This document shows positions 16,601 to 26,615 of a stretch of 64,000 nt of DNA, in pieces. Numbering within the stretch: position 1 is the first letter of the stretch; each line of letters starts with the position of its first letter. This DNA is from Lysinibacillus telephonicus (lineage in GTDB: Bacteria; Bacillota; Bacilli; Bacillales_A; Planococcaceae): assembly GCF_003966145.1 (NCBI RefSeq), contig NZ_RXNR01000002.1, forward strand, positions 62,001 through 126,000, given 5' to 3'. A program made the translations under genes and the position numbers. The notes under the pieces are model-generated. The model made no database searches, was not told the DNA's origin, and saw only the letters and a list, made by a program, of their open reading frames with translations.

Positions 16601-18256
16601 TTGCAAAAAGGGAAAATTTTCGTTGTTGGTTTTGGTCCAGGGGATTATGAACATATTACAAAACGGGCAATAGACGCTTTGCAGCAAAGTGAATTTATCA
16701 TCGGCTACAAAACATATGTCGAGCTTATTGAACATCTTGTTACAGCTAAATCAATTATTAGCACCGGAATGACTGAAGAGGTTTCTCGGGCACAGGAAGC
16801 AGTTAAACAAGCAGAAGCCGGAAAAATCGTATCTGTTATTTCCAGCGGTGATGCAGGCGTATATGGAATGGCAGGGCTTGTGTATGAAGTTTTAATTGAG
16901 CTTGGATGGACAGAAAAGGAAGGGATTGAGGTTGAAATTGTTCCTGGAATTTCAGCTATTAATTCCTGTGCTAGTTTACTAGGTGCACCAATTATGCATG
17001 ACTCTTGCACGATAAGTCTAAGCGATCATTTAACACCTTGGAAATTGATTGAAAAAAGAATTGAAGCCGCTGCCATGGCTGATTTTGTTATTGCATTTTA
17101 CAACCCGAAAAGTGGTAGAAGAACAAGACAAATAGTTGAAGCGCAGAGAATTTTACTAGAGTATCGATCTCCTGATACACCTGTTGGACTAGTAAAAAGT
17201 GCTTATCGCGACCGTCAAAATATTGTTATAACAACGTTGGCAGAAATGTTGGATCATGATATCGGCATGTTAACTACAGTTATTGTTGGAAATTCAACAA
17301 CCTTCTTTTATGACAATAAAATGATTACTCCTCGGGGCTACCAAAGAAAATATACACTGGGTGAGGAAAAGCAGGCATTGCGCCCACATCAACGCTTGAA
17401 AAAAGAGGCAGAGCCTTGGGCAATGGATCAGGAAACAGGAGAGGCACCATCGGGGTATGAGCGTATTGAAAGGAAGCCTAAAGAAAAATCAATTCAGCAA
17501 CCGAAAAAATCTTCACTGGAAATGGCTCAATTAGCAGTTTCACTCTTAACAAAAGGTAGTTCATCGACAGCAGTACAGGAGAAAAAAATTGTACAACAGG
17601 CGATTGAGTCGATTTTTGAAGTTGCAGTAAGTCCAGGAGTAGCAAATAAATTCTTTACCCCGGAACAGATGCGAACACTCGCTGATATTGTTGGTGAAGA
17701 AGGGACAATGGAGTATACACCTGAACATCAAATTCACCTAAAAATTCCTACTACTGATCCGACAGCGATTACCGATAAGCTGCAATCAGTTGGGTTTTTA
17801 ATTGCTCCAATAGGAGATGTTGCAAACATTAAAGCGTGTGATTTCTGCTACGGAGAAAAGGCCGATTCAATTCCATATGCAGAGGCGCTTCAAGAAAAAT
17901 TTGGCGGCATGAATCTACCAAAACAATTAAACATTGGCTTTAATGGTTGTGGGATGGCCTGTTACCGTGCAGTTTTCGATGATATCGGAATTGTATATCG
18001 AAAAAACAAGTTTGATATTTTCCTAGGAGCTAAACCAGTTGGACGGACTGCACACGCTGCACAGCCTGTTGTAGAGGGGTTGGAACCAGAACAATTATTA
18101 CCGCTAATTACAGACATTATTAATGAATATAAACAAAATGCCCATCCTAACGAACGATTATTTAAATATTTTAAACGGGTGAAGAAGATTTTGAACTTCG
18201 AATACCAAGAGATGGGTAGCAAGATAAAAATTGAGCCGGCTCCATGCGGTGATTAG
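16601..18256 (+). CDS. cbiH60: Precorrin-3B C17-methyltransferase with C-terminal Fe-S domain (CbiH60)
   Basis: A 551-residue fusion. Residues 1-240 are a SAM-dependent corrin methyltransferase (GFGPGDYEHITKRAID, SSGDAGVYGMAGL, VPGISAINSCASLLGAP, FYNPKSGRR). After a Lys/Glu-rich linker the C-terminus (about 340-540) resembles sulfite/nitrite reductase ferredoxin-like halves, with a Cys set CDFCYG and GCGMAC consistent with a 4Fe-4S centre. This is the architecture of Bacillus megaterium CbiH60, which carries out ring contraction in the anaerobic pathway. The start is TTG with AAGGAGG at proper spacing. First gene after the riboswitch. Confidence 0.95.
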   Translation: MQKGKIFVVGFGPGDYEHITKRAIDALQQSEFIIGYKTYVELIEHLVTAKSIISTGMTEEVSRAQEAVKQAEAGKIVSVISSGDAGVYGMAGLVYEVLIELGWTEKEGIEVEIVPGISAINSCASLLGAPIMHDSCTISLSDHLTPWKLIEKRIEAAAMADFVIAFYNPKSGRRTRQIVEAQRILLEYRSPDTPVGLVKSAYRDRQNIVITTLAEMLDHDIGMLTTVIVGNSTTFFYDNKMITPRGYQRKYTLGEEKQALRPHQRLKKEAEPWAMDQETGEAPSGYERIERKPKEKSIQQPKKSSLEMAQLAVSLLTKGSSSTAVQEKKIVQQAIESIFEVAVSPGVANKFFTPEQMRTLADIVGEEGTMEYTPEHQIHLKIPTTDPTAITDKLQSVGFLIAPIGDVANIKACDFCYGEKADSIPYAEALQEKFGGMNLPKQLNIGFNGCGMACYRAVFDDIGIVYRKNKFDIFLGAKPVGRTAHAAQPVVEGLEPEQLLPLITDIINEYKQNAHPNERLFKYFKRVKKILNFEYQEMGSKIKIEPAPCGD

Positions 18257-18266
18257 GAGGTTAGCG

Positions 18267-19034
18267 ATGATCTTATTTTTAGCAGGTACAAGTGATGCAA
18301 GGGCACTCGCTGTTCTCTTGCAAAGTAAAGGTTACTCGTTGTTAGCGACGGTAGTTACACAATCAGCTGCGGATAGTCTTGCAGAAGAAAACATTCCACA
18401 TCACATCGGAAGGTTGACTGCAGAAGAGATGCAAGCTTTATGTGTAAAAAATAACTGTTCTTGTATTTTAGATGCAAGCCACCCTTTTGCAGAAGAAGCA
18501 TCAAAACAAGCAATGGCGGCAGCTCAAGCTCTTAACATTCCATATATTCGGTTCGAACGAAAGCAAGAGCATTATCAACACTCTCTAATTACTGAAGTAG
18601 CTAGTTATCAGCAGGCGGCGCAATTAGCGTTGCAAAAAAGCGGAACAATCATGCTTACAACAGGTAGTAAAACGCTAAAGACATTCACAGATGTACTTAA
18701 TGGACAAGAAGGAATTCGAGTAATTGCCCGTATGCTGCCAAATACTGAAAATATGGAAAAATGTCAAGAGCTAGGAATAGCACAAAAAGATATTGTAGCA
18801 ATTCAAGGGCCATTCACTAAAGAATTAAACACAGCACTTTACAAGCAGTACGGAGTAACAGTGATGGTTACAAAGGAAAGTGGAAAAGTGGGCTCCGTAG
18901 ATGAAAAGATTGAAGCAGCATTAGAATGTGGTATCGAAATTGTTTTAATAAAACGTCCACAAATTAAATATGGACAACAATATGAAACTTTCGAAGAAGT
19001 AGAAGAAGCACTAAAACAGTTGGGAGGAATTTAA
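18267..19034 (+). CDS. cbiJ: Cobalt-precorrin-6A reductase
   Basis: A 255-residue CbiJ/CobK family reductase that uses NAD(P)H to reduce the corrin macrocycle. Visible family motifs are LFLAGTSDARALAVLL at the N-terminus, CILDASHPFAEEASKQA, the IMLTTGSKTLKTF stretch and the C-terminal VTKESGKVGSVDEKIEAAL. I chose the ATG at 18267 because AGGAGG lies eight bases upstream; a longer in-frame extension overlaps cbiH60 and has no site. It is separated from cbiH60 by ten bases. Confidence 0.93.
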   Translation: MILFLAGTSDARALAVLLQSKGYSLLATVVTQSAADSLAEENIPHHIGRLTAEEMQALCVKNNCSCILDASHPFAEEASKQAMAAAQALNIPYIRFERKQEHYQHSLITEVASYQQAAQLALQKSGTIMLTTGSKTLKTFTDVLNGQEGIRVIARMLPNTENMEKCQELGIAQKDIVAIQGPFTKELNTALYKQYGVTVMVTKESGKVGSVDEKIEAALECGIEIVLIKRPQIKYGQQYETFEEVEEALKQLGGI

Positions 19035-19035
19035 G

Positions 19036-19695
19036 TTGAATTTCAATACAGACTTTACACCATTAACAGTTGACCCGGATAAAATTTATGACTATAGCTT
19101 TTCTATTATTGAAGAAGAAATGGGAGAGCACTCGTTTACGGATGACCAGTGGAAAGTAGTTAGACGAGTTATCCATGCATCTGCTGATTTTGAATTAGGA
19201 CGCAGTGTAATGTTTACTCCAGATGCAATCGAGGCAGGGATTCAATCTATTTTAGCAGGTCGTCATGTTATCGCCGATGTACAAATGATAGAAAGTGGAT
19301 CAGGACGTAAACGATTCCAAAAACATGGGGGAGATTTACATTGTTATATTGCCGATCCAGATGTAGCGAAAGAAGCGAAGGAACAAAATACTACTCGAGC
19401 TATTATTTCGATGCAAAAAGCAGTTCGAGAAAATGAAGGGGGTATTTATGCAATTGGAAATGCACCAACTGCATTATTAGAACTAATCCGCCTCATTAAA
19501 GAAGGAGTTGCGAAGCCTGATTTAATTATTGGAATGCCTGTTGGATTTGTTTCAGCTGCTGAGTCAAAAGCAGAACTTGCAAAATTAGAGGGTATTCCAT
19601 TTATTACAAATGTAGGTCGAAAGGGTGGAAGCACAGTTACAGTTGCTGCATTAAATGCTATTTCTATATTAGCGGATGAACGAGCGAAAAAATAA
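19036..19695 (+). CDS. cbiC: Cobalt-precorrin-8X methylmutase
   Basis: A 219-residue CbiC/CobH protein, which migrates the C11 methyl to C12 to yield cobyrinate. It shows IEEEMGEHSFTDDQWKVVRR followed by the catalytic-His segment VIHASADFELGRS, the GRHVIADVQMIESG stretch and the C-terminal NAPTALLELIRLI and GMPVGFVSAAESKAEL motifs. The start is TTG at 19036, one base after the cbiJ stop, with GGGAGG inside the cbiJ 3' end, so it is probably translationally coupled. Confidence 0.95.
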   Translation: MNFNTDFTPLTVDPDKIYDYSFSIIEEEMGEHSFTDDQWKVVRRVIHASADFELGRSVMFTPDAIEAGIQSILAGRHVIADVQMIESGSGRKRFQKHGGDLHCYIADPDVAKEAKEQNTTRAIISMQKAVRENEGGIYAIGNAPTALLELIRLIKEGVAKPDLIIGMPVGFVSAAESKAELAKLEGIPFITNVGRKGGSTVTVAALNAISILADERAKK

Positions 19696-19697
19696 TT

Positions 19698-20831
19698 ATG
19701 GTTAGTAGCGATAAAAAAGATCCAAAAAAAATGCGTAATGGATTTACAACTGGAGCATGTGCGACCGCTGTTACAAAGGCAGCATTAATGGCCCTATTAA
19801 CAAATGAAGTACAAAAAAAAGCAACCATTCACCTGCCAATTGGACAGGATGCAACATTTACGATTGAATCATGCACATTTGAAGAAGGTAAAGTTACTTG
19901 CGAAACAATCAAAGATGCTGGAGATGATCCAGATGCAACACATCAGGCAAGGATATTAAGTACTGTACGATTTGTTGAAACCCCAGGAATCCATTTAGAT
20001 GGAGGCATTGGGGTTGGACGCGTAACAAAACCAGGGTTGCCAGTTGAAGTAGGACAGGCAGCTATTAATCCAGTACCACGTAAAATGATTCTTTCAACGG
20101 TGCAGCAGATAATTGATGAATACGGAGTGAAATGCGGAGTTGAGGTAATTATTTCAGTGCCTGATGGAGAAGAAATTGCAAAAAAGACTCTCAATGGACG
20201 TCTTGGGATTATTGGCGGCATTTCAATTTTAGGGACAAGGGGCATCGTTGTTCCTTTTTCAAGTTCAGCCTATATGGCTAGTATAGTTCAAGCAATCAGT
20301 GTTGCAAAGGCAGCAGGCTGCGACCACCTTGTAATCACAACAGGTGGTCGAAGTGAGAAATTTGCTATGGCACAATACCCACATTTGCCAGAAGAAGCCT
20401 TTATCGAAATGGGGGACTTTGTAGGTTTTACTTTAAAGCATTGTAAAAAGCAAAGTATTCCGCAAGTATCTCTAGTTGGTATGATGGGGAAATTCTCAAA
20501 GGTAGCGCAGGGAGTAATGATGGTTCATTCCAAAAGTGCACCGATAAATTTTGAGTTTTTAGCAAAATTAGCTCAAATTTCTGGTGCTTCAGATGAAATA
20601 GTTGAACAGGTATTAACAGCAAACACTGCATCACAAGTAGGAGATTTGATGTTAGAGAAAGGTTACACCCGTTTTTTTGACCTCCTTTGTAAATCATGCT
20701 GCTATGAGTCATTAAACCATATTAAAGAGGGCATGACGATTTCAACATCAATCTATTCAATGAAAGGTGAGTTATTAGGGAGGGCTGAGAATATTGCAAC
20801 AATCGATCAAGATGATTGGAATTGGAGATAA
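19698..20831 (+). CDS. cbiD: Cobalt-precorrin-5B C1-methyltransferase
   Basis: A 377-residue CbiD protein, the methyltransferase unique to the anaerobic pathway that places the C1 methyl group. The N-terminus carries the family hallmark [17 protein letters not shown], followed by [30 protein letters not shown] and [10 protein letters not shown]. It begins two bases after the cbiC stop with no strong ribosome site of its own, and overlaps the next gene by 38 bases. Presence of CbiD with CbiG marks the oxygen-independent route. Confidence 0.95.
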   Translation: MVSSDKKDPKKMRNGFTTGACATAVTKAALMALLTNEVQKKATIHLPIGQDATFTIESCTFEEGKVTCETIKDAGDDPDATHQARILSTVRFVETPGIHLDGGIGVGRVTKPGLPVEVGQAAINPVPRKMILSTVQQIIDEYGVKCGVEVIISVPDGEEIAKKTLNGRLGIIGGISILGTRGIVVPFSSSAYMASIVQAISVAKAAGCDHLVITTGGRSEKFAMAQYPHLPEEAFIEMGDFVGFTLKHCKKQSIPQVSLVGMMGKFSKVAQGVMMVHSKSAPINFEFLAKLAQISGASDEIVEQVLTANTASQVGDLMLEKGYTRFFDLLCKSCCYESLNHIKEGMTISTSIYSMKGELLGRAENIATIDQDDWNWR

Positions 20832-22008
20832 CGGTACAACAGGGCTATTGCCACAATATAAACAATGGATAGAGGACAGTGAGGTGCTTGTTGGTGGTGA
20901 ACGGGTGCTTGAATTTTTTCCTTATTATAAAGGAGAAAAAATAACGATTAAAGGCGGACTTTCAAAGCTTGTTGAAACACTTCAACAGGAAACAAGGTCG
21001 ACAGTTATTTTAGCTTCAGGCGATCCACTATTTTATGGTATAGGCGGGTTTCTAGCAAAAAAGCTGCCGCTGGAAATCTATCCAACAATGAGTTCTATAC
21101 AGTTAGCATTTTCACGAATGAAAGAAAGCTGGCAAGATGCTTTTTTAACAAGCTTACATGGTCGTTCCATCAAAGGATTCGCACAGCGGATTGATGGAAG
21201 GGAAAAAGTAGCAATACTCACCGACGAAGTGAATAATCCAAACGCTATCGCCAGTTATTTAAAGCATTTTGGCATGAATGAATATAAAGCATTTGTTGCT
21301 GAAAATTTAGATGGTTCGGAAGAAAAGGTGGGTTGGTATTCACTTGATGAAATGGAGACACAATCCTTTTCCCCCCTAAATGTTGTCATTTTAAAGGCAA
21401 TGACTAAACCAAAGCAGTATCCACTGGGCATCGATGATGAGGAGTTTTCCCAAAGAAAGCCGGATAAAGGACTCATTACAAAGAAAGAAATTCGTGTACT
21501 AAGCTTACAAGCAATGGAGCTTCATTCATCTAGCATTGTTTGGGATATCGGCACATGTACAGGGTCAATAGCGATTGAAGCAGGGAAAATAGCAAGGGAA
21601 GGGCAAATTTTTGCTATAGAAAAGAATGCCCCTGATTTAGAAAACTGTATGCTTAATCAGCAAAAATTCCGTGTTGACTTAACAACGGTTCATGCAAAGG
21701 CTCCTGAGGGTTTAGAAACCTTCCCTGATCCTGATGCAATCTTCATCGGCGGTTCTGGTGGAGAAATGGAGGAGCTTTTACAGGTTTGTACAAAACGATT
21801 AAAGAAAAATGGAAAACTAGTAATGAATGCTGCGACAATTGAAAATTTATATAAAGCGGTAACCACGTTAAAAGAAAATGGCTGTGTAGTTTCTATTTTA
21901 CAAGCACAACTAGCACGTAGTAAGCCAATTTTAGATATGACTCGTTTTGTACCGCTAAATCCGATTTATATAATTACAGCGTATCGAGAGGATAAAGAAA
22001 ATGACTAA
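20794..22008 (+). CDS. cbiET: Cobalt-precorrin-7 C5/C15-methyltransferase and C12-decarboxylase fusion
   Basis: A 404-residue CbiE-CbiT fusion, equivalent to aerobic CobL. Residues 1-200 are the tetrapyrrole methylase ([37 protein letters not shown]). Residues 215-400 are a Rossmann SAM methyltransferase ([34 protein letters not shown]). Start TTG at 20794 with AGGGAGGG nine bases upstream, lying inside the end of cbiD. Fusion of the two activities is known in Bacillus megaterium. It overlaps cbiL by eight bases. Confidence 0.95.
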   Translation: MQQSIKMIGIGDNGTTGLLPQYKQWIEDSEVLVGGERVLEFFPYYKGEKITIKGGLSKLVETLQQETRSTVILASGDPLFYGIGGFLAKKLPLEIYPTMSSIQLAFSRMKESWQDAFLTSLHGRSIKGFAQRIDGREKVAILTDEVNNPNAIASYLKHFGMNEYKAFVAENLDGSEEKVGWYSLDEMETQSFSPLNVVILKAMTKPKQYPLGIDDEEFSQRKPDKGLITKKEIRVLSLQAMELHSSSIVWDIGTCTGSIAIEAGKIAREGQIFAIEKNAPDLENCMLNQQKFRVDLTTVHAKAPEGLETFPDPDAIFIGGSGGEMEELLQVCTKRLKKNGKLVMNAATIENLYKAVTTLKENGCVVSILQAQLARSKPILDMTRFVPLNPIYIITAYREDKEND

Positions 22009-22708
22009 TTTGGGCACTTTATATGGGTTAGGTGTTGGACCAGGAGATCCAGAACTTATTACAGTAAAAGCATTTCGAATTATACAAGAATCTCCGGTAA
22101 TTGCTTACCCAAAAAAACTAAGGGGAAGTAAAAGTTATGCACATCGTATTGTAGATGTATATATCAATCCACAAGAAAAGGACATGCTTGGACTTGTTTT
22201 TCCAATGACGAAAGACGAAGAGATCTTAGCACGTGAATGGTCAAAATCTGTTGAGCTAGTTTACGAAAAACTTAGTGAGGGAAAAGACGTTGCTTTTGTA
22301 ACGGAAGGGGATCCTCTTTTATATAGTACGTTTATTCATATGATGAAACTAATGCAAGAAAAACATCCAGATGTATCGATTCAAGTAGTACCTGGAATCT
22401 CTTCAATTAATGGAACTTCGGCTAGACTCGGTATTGCTTTGGCGGATGGGGATGATCATTTAGCAATCATACCTGCAGTAGATGACTATGACGCGATGCG
22501 AAATGCTATAGAAAGTAACGATGCTGTTGTCTTCCTTAAAGTAGCGAAAGTTATTGATTTAATGCTGCAAGTTTTGCGTGATTTAAATTTAGTAAAGAAC
22601 GCTGCTGTCGTAACAAAAGTAACTTCAGAAGAAGAAGTTGTTTGGAATGTAGATGAGCTTGATGGAGTAGATTTAGAATACTTAACACTAATGGTGGTGC
22701 GTAAATAA
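22001..22708 (+). CDS. cbiL: Cobalt-precorrin-2 C20-methyltransferase
   Basis: A 235-residue SAM-dependent tetrapyrrole methylase. It begins [18 protein letters not shown], has the CbiL/CobI-typical [17 protein letters not shown] segment, [15 protein letters not shown] and [16 protein letters not shown]. It acts early, methylating C20 of cobalt-precorrin-2. The ATG at 22001 lies within the last codons of cbiET and the stop overlaps the ATG of cbiF (TAATG), so it is embedded in the coupled chain. Confidence 0.94.
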   Translation: MTNLGTLYGLGVGPGDPELITVKAFRIIQESPVIAYPKKLRGSKSYAHRIVDVYINPQEKDMLGLVFPMTKDEEILAREWSKSVELVYEKLSEGKDVAFVTEGDPLLYSTFIHMMKLMQEKHPDVSIQVVPGISSINGTSARLGIALADGDDHLAIIPAVDDYDAMRNAIESNDAVVFLKVAKVIDLMLQVLRDLNLVKNAAVVTKVTSEEEVVWNVDELDGVDLEYLTLMVVRK

Positions 22709-23493
22709 TGGATAAAATTTGGATTGTTGGAGCGGGTCCCGGTGATCCAGACTTAATTACGGTAAAAGGGCTGGAAATCTTGCAAAAAGCAGATGTCGTC
22801 ATGTATACAGACTCCTTGGTGAATGAGGAACTGATTGCAAAAGCCAAGCCGGGCGCAGAAATAATTCGAACAGCTGGAATGCATTTAGAGGAAATGGTCG
22901 ATATCATGGTTGACCGGGTGAAAAATGGAAAAATGATTGCACGAATGCATACCGGAGATCCTGCGATGTATGGTGCAATTATGGAACAAGTTGCATTACT
23001 CAAAACCCACGGCATTGGTTATGAAGTTATTCCCGGGGTTAGTTCTGTATTTGCTTCTGCAGCTGCTATTGGAGCAGAACTTACAATACCAGATTTAACA
23101 CAAACACTTATCTTAACACGTGCAGAAGGACGGACACCCGTACCGGAGTTTGAGAAATTGCGTTTGCTTGCTAGCCACCATTGTACAATTGCACTATTTT
23201 TAAGCGCTACTTTAACAAAGAAAATAGTCAAAGAGCTGCAGGAAGCAGGGTGGGCAGATAATACGCCTGTTGCTGTTATTCAGCGTGCTACTTGGCCAGA
23301 CCAAAAAATTGTTCGCACAACATTAAGTGAATTAGATGAAGCAATGCGTGTTAATGGCATTCGTAAACATGCAATGATTTTAGCGGGTTGGGCCCTTGAT
23401 CCAGATATACACGATAAAAAAGAATATCGTTCAAAACTATATGATGCAAGCTTTACACATAGCTTTAGAAAAGGCGTGAAAGTAAATGATTGA
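22708..23493 (+). CDS. cbiF: Cobalt-precorrin-4 C11-methyltransferase
   Basis: A 261-residue tetrapyrrole methylase of the CbiF/CobM group: WIVGAGPGDPDLITVKGLE, the CbiF-type MYTDSLVNEEL segment, RMHTGDPAMYGAIMEQ, VIPGVSSVFASAAAIGAELT and LTRAEGRTPVPE. It installs the C11 methyl. Start overlaps the cbiL stop by one base and its end overlaps cbiG by eight bases. Full length for the family. Confidence 0.95.
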   Translation: MDKIWIVGAGPGDPDLITVKGLEILQKADVVMYTDSLVNEELIAKAKPGAEIIRTAGMHLEEMVDIMVDRVKNGKMIARMHTGDPAMYGAIMEQVALLKTHGIGYEVIPGVSSVFASAAAIGAELTIPDLTQTLILTRAEGRTPVPEFEKLRLLASHHCTIALFLSATLTKKIVKELQEAGWADNTPVAVIQRATWPDQKIVRTTLSELDEAMRVNGIRKHAMILAGWALDPDIHDKKEYRSKLYDASFTHSFRKGVKVND

Positions 23494-24607
23494 GTTACAG
23501 GAAGGTATTCTACCAGACATCCATGTTCGACATCCATATGCAATTGTAGCCATTACAAAACATGGTGTCCAAATGGGGCGTGAATTACAACAATCCTTTG
23601 CGAGTGCGGACCTTTATTATATGGGGAAATTTACAAAAGGTGATGAAGAGGAACGCAACATTCAGTTATTTAACGGATCAGTACGTTTATTGTTGCCGGC
23701 TCTTTTTAAACAATACAAAGGTTTAATTTTAATAATCTCACTAGGTGCTGTTGTGAGAATGATTGCACCAATTTTAGTAGATAAAAAGAAAGATCCGGCA
23801 GTAGTAGTCATTGATGACCGCGGTGAACATGTAATTAGTGTTTTATCAGGGCATCTAGGCGGTGCAAATGCTTTGACCCATGAAATTGCGAACGTAATGG
23901 GAGCAAAAGCTGTTATTACAACTGCATCAGATGTACAAAAAACGATACCTGTTGATTTATTCGGCGCTCGTTTTGGCTGGGTGTGGGATAGCGAGGAAAA
24001 ACTTACCCCTGTCAGTGCTTCAGTAGTAAATGAGGAGCATGTAGCAATTGTCCAGGAGACAGGTGAAAAAAATTGGTGGATGCATGAAACACCTATGCCG
24101 AAAGAAATCATTATCTACCCAACCATAAAAGATGCGATTCAAGCAGAGCCCCAAGCCTCTCTAATTATTACAGATCGACTCCTTCAGCCGAGTGAAGAAA
24201 TTTTGCTAGAAAACGGAGTCGTATATCGTCCGAAATCGCTTGTACTAGGCATGGGATGCAATCGAGGCACCTCTCTTGATGAAGTCGAGGCTGTAATTGA
24301 TGAAACATTAATAGAGTTGCAGCTTTCGAAGAAGAGTGTAAAGGCGCTTTGTACGATTGACTTAAAAAAAGATGAATCTTGTTTTTTAGCAATAACTGAA
24401 AAGTATGGCTGGGAATTTGTAACTTACACACCTGCCGAGTTAAATGAAATGCCTCTTCCAAATCCTTCAGAAACGGTATTTAAATTTACAGGTGCTTACG
24501 GTGTCAGCGAGCCTGCAGCTATGCGTTATGCAAAAACTTCTGATTTATTGCTGCAGAAAAAGAAAAGCGGCAACGTAACGATTAGCGTTGCACGTTTATC
24601 ATTTTAG
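23486..24607 (+). CDS. cbiG: Cobalt-precorrin-5A hydrolase
   Basis: A 373-residue CbiG, which opens the delta-lactone ring and releases the C20 carbon as acetaldehyde. The N-terminal domain has IIISLGAVVRMIAP-like residues followed by VVIDDRGEHVISVLSGHLGG, and the C-terminal domain (from about residue 255) has LGMGCNRGTSLDEVEAVI and FTGAYGVSEPAAM. A diagnostic gene of the anaerobic pathway. It starts inside the end of cbiF and is followed after 11 bases by cbiA. Confidence 0.94.
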   Translation: MIELQEGILPDIHVRHPYAIVAITKHGVQMGRELQQSFASADLYYMGKFTKGDEEERNIQLFNGSVRLLLPALFKQYKGLILIISLGAVVRMIAPILVDKKKDPAVVVIDDRGEHVISVLSGHLGGANALTHEIANVMGAKAVITTASDVQKTIPVDLFGARFGWVWDSEEKLTPVSASVVNEEHVAIVQETGEKNWWMHETPMPKEIIIYPTIKDAIQAEPQASLIITDRLLQPSEEILLENGVVYRPKSLVLGMGCNRGTSLDEVEAVIDETLIELQLSKKSVKALCTIDLKKDESCFLAITEKYGWEFVTYTPAELNEMPLPNPSETVFKFTGAYGVSEPAAMRYAKTSDLLLQKKKSGNVTISVARLSF

Positions 24608-24618
24608 GAGGGAGTCTT

Positions 24619-25977
24619 TTGACGAACCGTTTTGTGATTGGTGGAACAGGAAGTGGCGTTGGAAAAACAACCTTTACAATAGGTTTAATGTATGCCTTAA
24701 AGCAAAAAGGTCTTGAAGTACAAGGGTTTAAATGTGGGCCAGACTATATTGATCCAACTTACCATACAGCTGTAACGGGCCGAATTTCACGCAATATTGA
24801 TAGTTGGATGTTAAATCATGAGACAGTCATTGATATTGTAAGCCGCGCTAGTAGACATGCGGATGTATCAATTATCGAAGGTGTCATGGGATTTTACGAC
24901 GGAAAAAGTCCTTTAGAAGATACGGGGTCAACTGCAGAGATTAGCGTAATTACAAAAAGTCCTGTTGTATTAATTGTAAATACAGCAAGTATGGCAAGAA
25001 GTGTTGCTGCAGTTGTTAAGGGATTTCAAACATTATCAGAAAAACCTAATATTGTTGCGGTCATTGCTAATCAAGTCGGAAGCATTGGGCATTTCGAACT
25101 GGTGAAAGCGGCAATAGAGCAGGAATGTAAAGTACCTGTTATTGGTTATTTAAAAAAGGATCCAACTTTATCGATACCAAGTCGCCATTTAGGTCTTATC
25201 CCAACAATTGAGCGCGGCGAGTTGGATTCATTTTTCGAGAAATTAGGATCACTTATTGCTGAAACCGTTGATTTAGAACAATTGCTAGAATTAACAAAGG
25301 CTGAAGTTTTAAACGAGGCAGGACAGCTATTTAAGCAACAAGAGAATACAGGACTAACAATTGCGGTTGCAAAAGATCAAGCTTTTAATTTTTATTACGA
25401 AGAAAACTTAGAGTTGATGCGTGCTAAGGGTGTAAATCTCGTATTTTTCTCACCGCTTCAAAATGAACCTGTTCCAACAAATGCTGATGGTCTATATATT
25501 GGTGGAGGTTTTCCAGAGGAGTATGCGGTGCAGCTAGAGTCGAATACAATTGCCAAAGAATCAATTCGGAAAGCAATAAACAAAGGGCTTCCAACGTTAG
25601 CGGAATGTGGTGGCTATATGTATTTAACAGAGGCAATTACAACTACATCGGGTGAGCGCCGCGAGATGGTTGGTGTTATTCCAGGAGAGGTAGTAATGCA
25701 GGATAAACTTGCTGCATTAGGATACCGAGAAATTACTGGGGTTGCTGGAAACTTTTTAATAAGCGAAGAAGAAAGTGCAAAAGGCCATGAATTCCATTAC
25801 TCGAAATACGTTGGGAAGCATGATGCACCTGCCTATAAAACAAAGGGACGCTTTGGCATGAAAGACGAGGGCTATCAAAGGGCGTGTCTAGTTGCAGGGT
25901 ATACACATTTCCATTTTGCATCCAATCCTAAGCTTATTGATAATTGGATTGATGCATGTAAGAAGGTGAAAGTATGA
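24619..25977 (+). CDS. cbiA: Cobyrinate a,c-diamide synthase
   Basis: A 452-residue ATP-dependent amidotransferase. The N-terminal P-loop domain shows GGTGSGVGKTTFTIGLMYAL and CGPDYIDPTYHT; the C-terminal class I glutaminase-like domain has YIGGGFPEEYAVQL, the nucleophile-Cys segment LAECGGYMYL and GHEFHYSKY near the end. It amidates the a and c side chains of cobyrinate. The start is TTG at 24619 with AGGAGGGAG upstream. The 3' end overlaps sirC by four bases. Confidence 0.95.
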   Translation: MTNRFVIGGTGSGVGKTTFTIGLMYALKQKGLEVQGFKCGPDYIDPTYHTAVTGRISRNIDSWMLNHETVIDIVSRASRHADVSIIEGVMGFYDGKSPLEDTGSTAEISVITKSPVVLIVNTASMARSVAAVVKGFQTLSEKPNIVAVIANQVGSIGHFELVKAAIEQECKVPVIGYLKKDPTLSIPSRHLGLIPTIERGELDSFFEKLGSLIAETVDLEQLLELTKAEVLNEAGQLFKQQENTGLTIAVAKDQAFNFYYEENLELMRAKGVNLVFFSPLQNEPVPTNADGLYIGGGFPEEYAVQLESNTIAKESIRKAINKGLPTLAECGGYMYLTEAITTTSGERREMVGVIPGEVVMQDKLAALGYREITGVAGNFLISEEESAKGHEFHYSKYVGKHDAPAYKTKGRFGMKDEGYQRACLVAGYTHFHFASNPKLIDNWIDACKKVKV

Positions 25978-26615
25978 CAAATCTATTTCCAGTATTATTA
26001 AATCTCGATTATAAAAAAGTGGTTATTGTAGGTGGTGGTCATGTAGCTTATCAGAAACTAATGGCACTTCTTCCAACAAAGGCAAACATTATTGTCGTTA
26101 GTCCAGAAGTTCAAGATAGTATTGTTCCATTGCTAGAAAAGCCAAATATCACATGGCGCCAAAAGGTATTCGAGCCGAAAGATTTAGATGACGCTTCTCT
26201 AATTTTTGCAGCAACAAATAGTGAAGCAATCAACGATGCAGTTGAAGAAGCTACACAGCATTGGCAGCTGTTAAGCCGTGCTGATGCACAAAGTCGTATA
26301 GATTTTATTAATCCGGCTGTAGTTCGGCGTGGAGATTTTGTTGTTGCAGTTTCCACCTCGGGAGCAAGTCCAAGTCTAACGCGCAAAATTAAAAAGGAAC
26401 TAGAAGTACAGTTCGACGAAAGTTACGCCCAATATGTAGATTTTTTAAAGCAGGCGCGTGACATTGTAAAAAGCGCCATCACAGACAGAGAGGAACGTAA
26501 AACGGTGTTGCAACAACTATTAGATTCGAGACTTCATGAATGGATACAACAAGGTAACATTGAGCGTTGCCATCAATATTTACAACAACTTTTAAGCGGA
26601 GAAAAAACATCATGA
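25974..26615 (+). CDS. Precorrin-2 dehydrogenase (SirC/Met8/CysG N-domain type)
   Basis: A 213-residue NAD-dependent dehydrogenase of the SirC/YlnF type, converting precorrin-2 to sirohydrochlorin, the substrate of the cobalt chelatase. It carries VVIVGGGHVAYQKL (Rossmann loop), IFAATNSEAINDAV and STSGASPSLTRKIKKELE. It sits between cbiA and the SUMT gene, with an ATGA overlap onto the latter. It lacks the ferrochelatase-type extension, which fits with a separate CbiX being encoded downstream. Confidence 0.92.
   Translation: MTNLFPVLLNLDYKKVVIVGGGHVAYQKLMALLPTKANIIVVSPEVQDSIVPLLEKPNITWRQKVFEPKDLDDASLIFAATNSEAINDAVEEATQHWQLLSRADAQSRIDFINPAVVRRGDFVVAVSTSGASPSLTRKIKKELEVQFDESYAQYVDFLKQARDIVKSAITDREERKTVLQQLLDSRLHEWIQQGNIERCHQYLQQLLSGEKTS

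Noticed and set aside
22551-23015. 154-codon antisense frame within cbiL/cbiF
   Set aside because: A shadow of two strongly conserved coding genes; composition is low-complexity Leu/Ile/Ser as expected for antisense.
23662-24111. 149-codon antisense frame within cbiG
   Set aside because: Shadow of cbiG; no start signal and no sensible domain.
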